A stretch of 64,000 bases of DNA from Streptomyces hygroscopicus subsp. hygroscopicus (GTDB lineage: Bacteria > Actinomycetota > Actinomycetes > Streptomycetales > Streptomycetaceae), in assembly GCF_030269125.1 (NCBI RefSeq), contig NZ_BSSM01000005.1:429987-493986 (forward strand), read 5' to 3'. Positions 12,215 through 20,332 of this stretch are shown here, in pieces (within the stretch, counting starts at the first letter, position 1; every line of letters starts with the position of its first letter). A program made the position numbers and the translations under genes. A model generated the notes under the pieces. The model was not told the origin of the DNA and searched no databases. It saw nothing but the letters and a program-made list of their open reading frames with translations.

Positions 12215-12759
12215 CCGTGCCGCACCCCGTACTGGCCCTGGCCACCACCGCGGTGACGGCCTCCGGCTGCGTCTGGTACCTCCCGGCCCTCGCCGACCTC
12301 CGCGCGGGCGCCGACCGCCCCCTGTCCCGCCGCGTGCGGGCGGCGTCCTGCGTGACGGCCTGGTCGACGGCGGCGGCGGTCGCGGTGCTCCTCTTCACGA
12401 CGGGTCCCTGGAAGTGGCCGGTCATGGCCGCCGCGGCCGGCACCTTGCTGGCCCTGTCCCTGCTCGTCTGGTCGTCCGTCCGCCACTTCCGGGAAACCCA
12501 CGAAGCGGCCACCCACTGGACGGAGCTGAACCCCGACCAGGCCCCGCCGGCCCCCGACCGCACCCGCCACGTGGTCGCCGTCCTCCTGACGGCCGGCCTC
12601 ACCGCGGCCGCGGCCACGGCCGTCCTCCACCTGGCCGCCGGCCCCACCACCCCCGGGGCCTGGGTCGCCACCATCACCACCCCCACGGCGATCCTGGCGC
12701 TGTTCATCGTCCTGGCCGCCACCCACACCCGGTCCCACCACGACCGCCGTCCCCACTGA
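12211..12759 (+). CDS. Small membrane protein coupled to ctaD
   Basis: 182 aa, GTG at 12211 overlapping the ctaD TGA by four bases. Four hydrophobic segments are visible: about residues 5-25, 47-65, 70-90 ([19 protein letters not shown]) and 120-170 (two passes). The polar middle ([17 protein letters not shown]) is His/Glu-rich. I do not recognise a family. Tight coupling to ctaD suggests an accessory or assembly factor for that oxidase copy. A hairpin at 12781-12819 ends the unit. Confidence 0.72.
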   Translation: MTVPHPVLALATTAVTASGCVWYLPALADLRAGADRPLSRRVRAASCVTAWSTAAAVAVLLFTTGPWKWPVMAAAAGTLLALSLLVWSSVRHFRETHEAATHWTELNPDQAPPAPDRTRHVVAVLLTAGLTAAAATAVLHLAAGPTTPGAWVATITTPTAILALFIVLAATHTRSHHDRRPH

Positions 12760-12780
12760 CCACCCTCCCGTCCCCACCAG

Positions 12781-12819
12781 GGCGGGGCGCACTCCCTCAG
12801 CCGGCAGGTGCGCCCCGCC
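12781..12819 (+). terminator. Terminator after ctaD operon
   Basis: A 12-bp perfect GC stem (12781-12792 with 12808-12819) begins 22 bp after the stop of the ctaD-coupled gene. Confidence 0.68.
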
Positions 12820-13139
12820 CGCCTCTCTTCCCCGGTGGAGGCGGCCGGGCGCCGACCGCCGGACGGGGTGCACGGGCTCCCGGCGCCGCGGAGTGGCGTG
12901 CGCCATACACCTGTTCAGGAACCGGGCCGCGGACCGGCCCGACTCCTGAGCCGGTACGGATCGAACCGGCTGACGCCGTACGGACGTGATCTGGAGACGC
13001 GGCTGATGGACGAGTCCCGGCGATCCCCTTCCGGCGCGGCGCCCCGCCGCGGCGGTTCGCACCCCCGCCGCCCCCACTCTGGCGGCAACAGCCTGCGGCT
13101 GCGCGCCTGGCAGCCCTCGCCCGCCCGGAGGCGCACCCG
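12820..13139. other. Intergenic, no gene seen
   Basis: About 320 bp between the ctaD terminator and the copper-chaperone pseudogene. Open frames here are low-complexity Arg/Pro/Gly strings typical of non-coding GC-rich DNA. No RNA gene or clear promoter is seen. Confidence 0.5.
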
Positions 13140-13671
13140 ATGACCGAGCGGAACCCCTGGCGGCCGTCGCGCCGCCGGCTGACCGACGCGCTGACCGCGG
13201 CTCCGGCCCCGGTGGCCGCGTGCGGCCTCGCCCTGGGCGGCCTCGCCCTGGGCTGCCCGGCCGCCTGGGCCGGGGCCGGGAAGGCGGGCAGCACGGCGCG
13301 GATCACCGTCCCGGCCGGGCGGGTCTACCTGCCGTACGGGAACACCACGGAGACCGCCGCCGTCTTCGACCGACCTCGGCGGGGCGGACGACCGGCCGGT
13401 GAGGGTGACGTCCGTCGTGGCGCCCGGCGAGATCGGTCCCGGCCGGCACCGCACGGCCGGCGGGACGGCCGCGTACGAGGAGTGCGTGGACGCGGTGACG
13501 GTCCCCGCCGGCGGTGCGCTGTCCGTGTCGCCGCACGGCGTGGAGGTGACCCTGCGGGCCGGGGCCGGCCGGCGGACGGGGGACCTCGTGCCGTTCACGC
13601 CGCACTTCGGACGCAGCGCGCCGGTCGAGGCGATCGCGGTGGTGGTACGCCCCGGCGACCGGCCCTCGTGA
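13140..13671 (+). pseudogene. Frameshifted PCu(A)C-type copper chaperone
   Basis: ATG at 13140 opens a frame with a secretion signal (about residues 18-45, ending WAGAG) and the start of the mature domain (ARITVPAGRVYLPYGNTTET). Near 13365-13370 the homology moves to another frame: TDLGGADDRPVRVTSVVAPG, then AVTVPAGGALSVSPHGVEV and GDLVPFTPHFGRS, running to a stop at 13671. Together these match the PCu(A)C/DUF461 fold of periplasmic Cu(I) chaperones for cytochrome oxidase. The Met/His copper ligands usual in this family (an LH near the first Met, M-x-M later) are largely gone. I infer an inactivated gene; a GTG restart at 13399 could at most make a 90-residue fragment. Confidence 0.72.
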
Positions 13672-13828
13672 CCAGGTGCCGCCGTCGGGTGGTCACGGCC
13701 GGCGGCGGCACCCGCCGCGCGCTGTCCCCGGCGTCCGCAGGCCGGTGTCCTGCTCCTCCCGCTCCGCCGGATATAGGTCGGCGTACCCCCGTATGGCGGC
13801 CGAAGCCCGGATGCGATGATGAGGCGCC

Positions 13829-14503
13829 ATGACAGCAGGGTGGTGTGCGCGCACGATCCGGGCCGCGGTGTTCGCGGCCGTCTGCGTGCTGCTCGCCGCC
13901 CTGGGCCACGTCCTGATGTCCGGCAGCGACGTGCCCGCGTGGGCGCTGGGGGCCGGCCTGGCCGTGACCGGTGCGACGGGCTGGTGCCTGGCCGGGCGCG
14001 AGCGCGGGCTGCCGTCGGTCGTGACCGTCGCCGTCGCCGCGCAGACGGTGCTGCACGAGGCGTTCTCGTACGCCCAGTCGATGCGCGCGCCGTCCGGTGC
14101 GCCGGCCCCCATGGACATGGGCCCGACGCGGACGGACCCCATGGGCACCGGGCACATGGACATGAGCCACATGGACATGAGCCACACGGGCATGAGCCAC
14201 ATGGATCACATGGGGCTCTCCGCGGACGGCGGTTCGGCGTCGTTCGGGATGTTCGCCGCCCACCTGTTCGCCGCGCTGCTGTGCGGCCTGTGGCTGGCGT
14301 ACGGCGAGAGGGCCGCCTTCCGGATCCTGCGCGCGGCGGCCGGATGGCTGATGGCGCCGCTGCGCCTGCTGCTCGCCCTGCCCACCACCCCGGACCGCCC
14401 GCGCGTCCGTCCGCGGCGCCGCCGCTCGGACCGGGCGCCGCGCCTTCTCCTCGTCCACGCGATCACCTCTCGGGGTCCGCCGGTGGGGACCGCTGTCGCC
14501 TGA
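13829..14503 (+). CDS. Membrane protein with Met/His-rich metal-binding loop
   Basis: 224 aa, ATG at 13829. Helices lie at about 10-30, 38-56, 62-80 and 137-160, with a basic tail. Between helices, residues 95-129 form a run of M-D-M, G-H-M, S-H-M and D-H-M units (for example HMDMSHMDMSH), giving about 11 Met and 6 His in 35 residues. Such runs bind Cu(I)/Cu(II) in CopA-, PcoE- and CopC-like proteins. The family is not one I can name. Position after a PCu(A)C remnant and before an ECF sigma factor supports a role in extracytoplasmic copper handling. The DNA coding the run is itself a short direct repeat (atggacatgagcc units at about 14155-14210). Confidence 0.75.
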   Translation: MTAGWCARTIRAAVFAAVCVLLAALGHVLMSGSDVPAWALGAGLAVTGATGWCLAGRERGLPSVVTVAVAAQTVLHEAFSYAQSMRAPSGAPAPMDMGPTRTDPMGTGHMDMSHMDMSHTGMSHMDHMGLSADGGSASFGMFAAHLFAALLCGLWLAYGERAAFRILRAAAGWLMAPLRLLLALPTTPDRPRVRPRRRRSDRAPRLLLVHAITSRGPPVGTAVA

Positions 14504-14675
14504 CGACAGCAGGTTCCCCGGGGCCGCCGGCTCTCCGTGCGCCTCGGGCCACGGCCGTACGACCACGCGGGCGTCGTGGCGCCCTCGCGGCGTAGGGCCG
14601 TCTCCCCACACCAGCGGACCGTGCGCCGCCGCGCGCCACCGGTCCGGATCACGGTTGACCCGAGAAGGACATCAA

Positions 14676-15350
14676 GTGGTTACCTCTGCCCTGCCCACCT
14701 CGCGCGCGACGGGCGCCGAACGCGCCGCGGCTGACGAGACGACGGCGCCCGACGAGTCGATCACCGCATGGGCGCTGGCCGCCCGCAGCGGTGACGCGGA
14801 CGCGGTCGAGCAGTTCGTGGGCGCCCTGCACCGGGACGTGCAGCGCTATGTCGCCCATCTGTGCGGTGATCCCCAGGCTGTGGACGACCTCGCGCAGGAC
14901 ACGTTCCTGCGGGCGCTCGGCAGCCTGCACCGGTTCGAGGGACGTTCCTCGGCGCGGGCCTGGCTCCTGTCCATCGCCCGCCGCGCGGTGATCGACAGTT
15001 ACCGCCGGGCCGCCGCCCGGCCACGCCTGACCGACGTGGCGGACTGGCAGCTTGCCGTCGAGCTGGCCCAGCCCTGCGACCTGCCCGGCTTCGACGACGG
15101 CGTCGTCCTGCTCGATCTCCTGGCCTCGCTGCCCGACGACCGCCGGGACGCGTTCGTCCTCACGCAACTGCTCGGCCTGCCGTACGCGGAGGCCGCGGCG
15201 GTCAGCGACTGCCCCATCGGCACCGTCCGCTCCCGCGTGGCCCGAGCCCGCGCGACCTTGATGGAGCTGCTGGAAGACGGGGGCGGGGGCAGCACCCCGC
15301 ACCCCCTCAAGGCCGTGAGGGGGGCCGGGTCCGCCGCGCTGGCGGCCTGA
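14676..15350 (+). CDS. ECF-type RNA polymerase sigma factor
   Basis: 224 aa from GTG at 14676 with AGAAGGAC just upstream; an ATG-like frame opens earlier but lacks a ribosome site. Region 2 is seen at about 35-105 (VQRYVAHLCGDPQAVDDLAQDTFLRAL, then FEGRSSARAWLLSIARRAVID). Region 4 follows at about 150-205 (LLASLPDDRRDAFVLTQLLGLPYAEAAAVSDCPIGTVRSRVARARATL), a helix-turn-helix for -35 recognition. No anti-sigma gene is adjacent; the upstream Met/His membrane protein is the nearest candidate partner. I infer metal-linked control from context only. Confidence 0.93.
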   Translation: MVTSALPTSRATGAERAAADETTAPDESITAWALAARSGDADAVEQFVGALHRDVQRYVAHLCGDPQAVDDLAQDTFLRALGSLHRFEGRSSARAWLLSIARRAVIDSYRRAAARPRLTDVADWQLAVELAQPCDLPGFDDGVVLLDLLASLPDDRRDAFVLTQLLGLPYAEAAAVSDCPIGTVRSRVARARATLMELLEDGGGGSTPHPLKAVRGAGSAALAA

Positions 15351-15533
15351 CGAGCCAGGAGGGTGCCGGTGCCGCGGACGCCGGCACCGGCACCCTCCGG
15401 CGGCACCGGGTCCACGACTCGTACGCCGGCCGAACGGGAACCCGACCGCCGTCCGCGCCGACTTCCGGGGCGGGTGACGGGGGCTCGCCCGCGTACCGGG
15501 GGATCCGGGAGTTGTGCGACGGGTTCAGGACGC

Positions 15534-15927
15534 GTGCGGGGCGGTACGGCGGCTGTCGTGCTCGGCGGCCTGCCGGCGGCGGGCTGTGGCGGCGGGGGGA
15601 AGGACTCCGGCGGCGAGGGCGCGGCGAGGACGGGCGACACGGCCGGCGGCGGTCACCCCGTGACCGTCACCGACTGCGCGGGTGCGAGGACGACGTTCAC
15701 CGGCACCCCGAAGAAGATCGCCACCAGCAACGCCTCCGGCCAGGAACCGCTGCTCCGGCTCGGCGCCGGCGACCGGGTGATCGGCACCGGTTTCCCGCCC
15801 GGCAAGAGCACCCTGCCCGGCGCCCTGGACGCGCGGGCCCGGAAGGTGAAGGCGCTCGGCCGGACCGTCGTCCCGAAGGAGAGGCTGCTCGGCTCCGGTG
15901 CCGACCTCTGCATCGACACCATCGCAG
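15534..15927 (+). pseudogene. Truncated siderophore ABC substrate-binding protein (5' part)
   Basis: A lipoprotein-like start (AAVVLGGLPAAGCGGGGK) leads into the N-terminal lobe of a FecB/BtuF-type binding protein: VTVTDCAGARTTFTGTPKKIATSN, EPLLRLGAGDRVIGTGFPPG and KALGRTVVPKERLLGSGADLCIDTI. The protein should continue for about 200 more residues. Instead, at 15921-15927 the sequence switches, in a different frame, to the middle of an ABC ATPase. The rest of the binding protein, the permease gene(s) and the first half of the ATPase are missing. The start is approximate. Confidence 0.75.
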
Positions 15928-16260
15928 CGCCCGGACGTCCTGGTGCTGGACGAGCCGGCCAACCACCTCGACGTCCGCCACCAGGTGGAACTGCTCGCCC
16001 TGCTGCGCGCCCGGCGCCGCACGACCCTGGTGCCGCTGCACGACCTCAACGCCGCCGCCTCCGCCTGCGACCGCCTGCACGTCCTGCACGCCGGGGCGGT
16101 CGTCGCCTCCGGACCGCCCCGCGAGGTGCTCACGCCCGCCCTGATCGCCGAGGTGTTCGGGGTGCGGGCGGCGGTCGCCGACCATCCCCGCACCGGCGAT
16201 CCGCTGATCGCCTTCGGCCTCTCCACCGCGGGTCCGTACCCGCCCGCCCCGGCGCGCTGA
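15925..16260 (+). pseudogene. 3' remnant of siderophore ABC transporter ATPase
   Basis: The frame starting with QRPDVLVLDEPANHLD is the Walker B segment and D-loop of a FecE/FhuC-type ATPase. It continues with the switch His (VPLHDLNAAASACDRLHVL), then AGAVVASGPPREVLTPALIAEVFG and a normal C-terminus. Walker A, the Q-loop and the ABC signature are absent. Joined directly to the binding-protein fragment, it shows one internal deletion of a whole FecBCDE-like operon. Confidence 0.8.
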
Positions 16261-16356
16261 TTTCCGGCCGGTGCCGGGAACTCGCCCGCGATCCCCCCCG
16301 ACTTGTGGGACGAGGCTGCCGTCCGGCAGTCCACCCGCGACGGTGAGGGGCGGCAC

Positions 16357-17691
16357 GTGACACGCCACGGACCCGGTTCGCAACCACCCGGTCGCACACC
16401 CGTCGGCGAGAACCGCTGGCCGCTCGTCGCCGTGGCCGGTCTGCTGTCGTTCGTAGCGATGCTCGACATGAACATCGTCAACGTGGCCCTGGCGGACATC
16501 GCCGTCGGCCTGCACGTCTCGGCCGGGACCGCCCAGTGGGCGGTCCTCGGCTATCAGGACCGGGACACCGCCGTGGAGCGGGTCCGTGCCCTGGTCGGCG
16601 CGGCGGCACGCAGCCGGCTGGAGGCCGACGTCCCCCTGTGCAGCCTGCTGTCGGGCGGCATCGACTCCACGGTCCTGACCGCCCTGCTCGCCGACGAACT
16701 CCGGCTGCGGGAAGGCCCCGGCGCGCGGATCCGCTCGTACGCCGTCGACTACAGCGACCAGGCCGAGCGGTTCACCGGTGACGTGCTGCGCACCGGTCAC
16801 GACACCCCGTTCGCCACCGAGGCCGGCGCCTTCATCGGCACCGACCACAGCACGGTCGTACTCGATCCGCGCTCCCTGCTCGACCCCGGGCACCGCCGAG
16901 CCGTCGTCGCGGCCCGCGACGCGCCGATCGGCGTCGGCGACATGGACACCTCCCTGTACCTGCTGTTCGGCGAGATACGGCGGCACTCCACCGTCGTGCT
17001 GTCCGGCGAGGCGGCCGACGAGGTCTTCGGCGGCTACCCGTGGTTCCACGACCCCGCGGCGCTCGCCGCCCGCACCTTCCCGTGGCTGCTGGTCACCGGA
17101 GACGAGGCGGCCATGCCCATGAACCCGGAACTCGACCTGCGCGTCGGCGAGTTCCGCGACGACACGTACCGCACCGCGCTGGCCGCCGTACCGCACCACG
17201 AGGACGAGACACCCGCCGAGCACCGGCAGCGCGAGATGCAGCACCTCTCCCTGACCCGCTGGCTGCGCCAGCTCCTGCACCGCAAGGACCGCCTCAGCAT
17301 GGCGCAGGGCCTGGAGGTGCGCGTGCCGTACTGCGACCACCGCCTCGTCGAGTACGCCTTCGCCACGCCCTGGGCGCTGAAGAGCTTCGACGGCCGGGAG
17401 AAGAGCCTGCTGCGGGCGATGGGTTCCCGTCTCGCCCCGGACTCTGTGCTGCGCCGCCCGAAGAACCACTACCCGGCCACCCACCACCCCGACTACAACC
17501 GCGGCCTGCAGACCATGGCCCGCGACGCGCTGTCCGCCGACGCGGTGTGCGCGATCGCCGACGAGACCCGCATCAGACCCTGCCTCGACACCCCGCCCGA
17601 GCGGCTGGAGTGGGGCCAGCGCCTGCGCCTGGAACGCGTCGTCGACCTCGCGCTGTGGCTGGACCACTACCGGCCCGAACTCGTCCTCTGA
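16357..17691 (+). CDS. Chimera: MFS transporter N-terminus fused to asparagine-synthase domain
   Basis: 444 aa if started at GTG 16357 (GAGGGG upstream). Residues about 1-67 are the start of a DHA2-type MFS exporter (RWPLVAVAGLLSFVAMLDM, NIVNVALADIAVGL, TAQWAVLGYQ). After Gln at 16555-16557 the frame passes straight into an AsnB-type synthetase domain: ADVPLCSLLSGGIDSTVLTA (PP-loop SGGIDS), LSGEAADEVFGGYPW, RKDRLSMAQGLEVRVPYCDH and a complete C-terminus. The N-terminal glutaminase domain with its catalytic Cys is absent, as are the other 13 or so MFS helices. The frame is open throughout, so a protein could be made, but glutamine-dependent amidation is unlikely; ammonia-dependent activity is possible. 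It sits 11 bp before the P450 gene and was presumably one operon with it. Confidence 0.8.
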   Translation: MTRHGPGSQPPGRTPVGENRWPLVAVAGLLSFVAMLDMNIVNVALADIAVGLHVSAGTAQWAVLGYQDRDTAVERVRALVGAAARSRLEADVPLCSLLSGGIDSTVLTALLADELRLREGPGARIRSYAVDYSDQAERFTGDVLRTGHDTPFATEAGAFIGTDHSTVVLDPRSLLDPGHRRAVVAARDAPIGVGDMDTSLYLLFGEIRRHSTVVLSGEAADEVFGGYPWFHDPAALAARTFPWLLVTGDEAAMPMNPELDLRVGEFRDDTYRTALAAVPHHEDETPAEHRQREMQHLSLTRWLRQLLHRKDRLSMAQGLEVRVPYCDHRLVEYAFATPWALKSFDGREKSLLRAMGSRLAPDSVLRRPKNHYPATHHPDYNRGLQTMARDALSADAVCAIADETRIRPCLDTPPERLEWGQRLRLERVVDLALWLDHYRPELVL

Positions 17692-17702
17692 GGAGCTCCC
17701 GC

Positions 17703-18965
17703 ATGACCATCCAGGAACCCCCGCCGGACCGGGCGGAGCAGGCGCTCCCCGAGCCCGTCCCGCTGATGGGCTGCCCCTACAAGGCCGACCCCTACCCGCT
17801 GTACCGGCGGATGCGCGAGGCCGGCCCCGTCCACCGGGTCCTCTTCCCCAGCGGAGTCGGAGCCTGGCTCGTCACCGGCTACGACGCCGCGCACGCCGCG
17901 CTGAACGACGACCGCCTGGGCAAGGACCACGACCGCGGCAACGACCGCTGGCGCGCCCGCGCCTCGATCATGCCGGAGCCCCAGCACGCACAGCTCCAGG
18001 TCCACCTGCTGCACCAGGACCCGCCCCGGCACACCCGCATGCGGCGCTTCGTCACCGACGCCTTCGGCCCCCGCCGGATCGAGCGTCTGCGCCCCCGGTT
18101 CCAGGAACTGGCGGACGCGCTGGTCGACGCCTTGCCCGAGCACGGTCCCGCCGACCTCGTGAGCGGCTTCGCGGCCTCTTTCCCCTTCCAGGTGCTGGCC
18201 GAGGTCATCGGCCTACCGCAGGAGTCGGCGGCCCGCTTCGACCGCGACTGGGGGAAGGTCGTCCAGCCGGTCGGCCCCACGGACCCGGGACGGCCGCTGT
18301 ACGAGGCCCGGCTGCACGGTCTGCAGGGCTACATCGCCGACGTCGTCACGCACAAGCGGGCGCACCGGGACGACGGCCTGCTCAGCCGCCTGGTCGTCGC
18401 GCGCGACCGGGGCGAACTCTCCCCGGAGGAACTGGACTCGATGATCTTCCAGCTCCTCGTCGCGGGCCAGGAGCCGGTCACCAACCAGATCACCACCGCC
18501 CTGATCGCCCTCTTCCGCAACCCCGGCCGGCTCGCCCGGCTGCGCGCCGAGCCGGACCTCCTGCCGCGCGCGGTCGAGGAACTCCTGCGCTACGACAGCG
18601 CCTTCGAGCTGACCACCTGGCGCTTCTTCGACGAGGACAGCGACCTGCACGGCACGCGGGTCCCGGCCGGCGACTCGGTGATCGTCTCCCTGTGCGCCGC
18701 CAACCGGGACCCGCGCCGCTTCCCCGACCCCGACACCCTCGACCTCGATCGCACCCCCAATCCGCATCTCGCCTTCGGCCATGGCATCCACTTCTGCCCC
18801 GGCTCGGCCCTCGCCCGCGCCGAACTCCAGGTCGCCCTCGGCACCCTCCTCGCCCGCCTGCCCGGCCTCCACCTGGCGACCGGGGACGAGGACATCGAGT
18901 GGATCCCGGCCGTCCTCGGCCGCGGCGCCGGCCGTCTGCCCGTCGGCTACGACCGACGCCTCTGA
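17703..18965 (+). CDS. Cytochrome P450
   Basis: 420 aa, ATG at 17703, ribosome site AGGAG 8 bp upstream. It has the heme-thiolate motif FGHGIHFCPG with Cys365, the K-helix ExxR in VEELLRYD, and the C-helix region HTRMRRFVTDAFGPRR. In the I-helix the usual AG-x-[DE]-T is VAGQEPVTN: the conserved Thr is replaced by Pro, with Thr three positions on. That change is often linked to unusual oxygen activation or to coupling chemistry rather than simple hydroxylation. It lies between the AsnB-like chimera and the isonitrile synthase, so the likely substrate is an isonitrile derived from an aromatic amino acid. Soluble bacterial class needing ferredoxin, none of which is adjacent. Confidence 0.95.
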   Translation: MTIQEPPPDRAEQALPEPVPLMGCPYKADPYPLYRRMREAGPVHRVLFPSGVGAWLVTGYDAAHAALNDDRLGKDHDRGNDRWRARASIMPEPQHAQLQVHLLHQDPPRHTRMRRFVTDAFGPRRIERLRPRFQELADALVDALPEHGPADLVSGFAASFPFQVLAEVIGLPQESAARFDRDWGKVVQPVGPTDPGRPLYEARLHGLQGYIADVVTHKRAHRDDGLLSRLVVARDRGELSPEELDSMIFQLLVAGQEPVTNQITTALIALFRNPGRLARLRAEPDLLPRAVEELLRYDSAFELTTWRFFDEDSDLHGTRVPAGDSVIVSLCAANRDPRRFPDPDTLDLDRTPNPHLAFGHGIHFCPGSALARAELQVALGTLLARLPGLHLATGDEDIEWIPAVLGRGAGRLPVGYDRRL

Positions 18966-19105
18966 CAAGGGCGCCCGGCCCTCCGGGTCCGGACGCACCG
19001 TCCGGCCCGGTCCCGGGCGCCCCCCACCAGCCGACCACCGGCGCCCGGCCACCACCTTCGCCGCGGCGCCATGCCGACGTGCCCCCGAACCCCAGGAGGA
19101 ACGAC

Positions 19106-20053
19106 ATGCCACTCACGATCGCGCCGGACACCCTCGCCACCCGCGTCGGCGCCGAGATCCTCGGCCTGCTCCTGCCCCATCACCGCACCTCCGACCGGGC
19201 TGCCGGTCCCGCCCCCGCGGAGGCGTTCCCCCACCAGCTGCGCCGCATCGCCGCCTTCGTGCGCGACGGCGCCCCGGTCGTCTTCGCGCTGCCCGGCTTC
19301 CCCTGCAAGTCACCCAACCCGGCCAAGGTGCTCGGGCACCTCCCCGACCAGGGCGAACGTCTCTCCCTCACCTTCCTGGACACCCTGTGCGCGGAGATCG
19401 AGCGCGTCTACCCGCCGGGCGCCCGCGTGATCATCTGTTCCGACGGCCACGTCTTCGCCGACCTCATCGGGGTGCCCGACGAACACGTCGACGCCTACGC
19501 CGACGACCTGCGCACGCAGATACGACGACTGGGCCTGGAGAGACTCTCCGTCTTCGACCTGCGCGACGCGCTCGGCGACCTCCCGCACGACGCCAAACGC
19601 GCCCACGTCCACGAGCGTTACGCCCCCGCCGTGGACGCCCTGCGCGCCGAGTTCCGCGCCGACGACCACGCCCTCGCCCTCTACCGGGGCATCACCCGCT
19701 TCCTCGTCGAGGACACCGCGGACTGGCCCGGGACCCGTTCCGCCCTCCAGCGAACCTGCCGGCAACGCGCCTACGGCGTCATCCAGCGCAGCCGAGCCTG
19801 GGGCGCCGTGATCGCCGCCCACCATCCCCGCGCGGTCCGCCTCTCCATCCACCCCCAGCCCATCGGCGCCCCGAAGTTCGGCATCCGCCTCCTCGACGCA
19901 CCGGACATCTGGACCACCCCCTGGCACTCCACCGCCGTCCACCGCCCCGACGGCACCTGGACCCTCCTCCCCCACTCGGAAGCCGCCCGCACGGGCCGAC
20001 TGGTACGGCGGAACGGCCGCAACAGCCACTTCGACCAACGAGGCACCGCCTGA
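19106..20053 (+). CDS. Isonitrile synthase (PvcA/Dit1/IsnA family)
   Basis: 315 aa, ATG at 19106 with AGGAGGA 6 bp upstream. Family marks are FALPGFPCKSPNPAKVLGHL, PDQGERLSLTFLDTLC, IICSDGHVFADLIGVPD, and near the end IHPQPIGAPKFGIRLL. PvcA, IsnA and Dit1-type enzymes turn the amino group of Tyr or Trp into an isonitrile using ribulose 5-phosphate as the one-carbon source. The usual partner, a 2-oxoglutarate oxygenase (PvcB/IsnB), is absent; a P450 stands in its place 140 bp upstream. Length and motifs are intact, so this enzyme may be active even though neighbouring cluster genes are broken. Confidence 0.92.
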   Translation: MPLTIAPDTLATRVGAEILGLLLPHHRTSDRAAGPAPAEAFPHQLRRIAAFVRDGAPVVFALPGFPCKSPNPAKVLGHLPDQGERLSLTFLDTLCAEIERVYPPGARVIICSDGHVFADLIGVPDEHVDAYADDLRTQIRRLGLERLSVFDLRDALGDLPHDAKRAHVHERYAPAVDALRAEFRADDHALALYRGITRFLVEDTADWPGTRSALQRTCRQRAYGVIQRSRAWGAVIAAHHPRAVRLSIHPQPIGAPKFGIRLLDAPDIWTTPWHSTAVHRPDGTWTLLPHSEAARTGRLVRRNGRNSHFDQRGTA

Positions 20054-20111
20054 CATCCCCACCGCACGGACGACCCGACGACCGCCCTGCGGCTCGCACC
20101 GCGGCCCCCGG

Positions 20112-20140
20112 GTCGCGGTCGGGATTCGAACCCAGGGCCT
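20112..20140 (-). other. tRNA T-arm-like fragment
   Basis: On the minus strand the sequence GGGTTCGAATCCC (20121-20133) has the invariant TTCGAAT loop with G53-C61 and two further GC pairs. The outer stem pairs are imperfect, and no matching acceptor stem, D-arm or anticodon arm can be drawn upstream. It looks like a broken tRNA 3' end, such as is left at integration sites, or chance. Confidence 0.3.
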
Positions 20141-20332
20141 TTCGCCCCGAAGCACATCGGACGAGGTCTCCGCCCTGGGCCCAAGCAGCCCTCACCGGCG
20201 GCGACGGTCCGCCGGAGTCCGTGGAGGCTACAGATGCATGGCGGTGGCCGGGAGCTCGTCCAGGCTAAAGCCCTTCTGCAGATCGGTGGCCATCTTCAGC
20301 GGCTGGGCCACGGCGAGGTCTGCGCGTCCGGC

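Noticed and set aside
20112..20190. Possible complete tRNA on the minus strand
   Set aside because: Only a T-arm is found; no acceptor, D or anticodon stem pairs.
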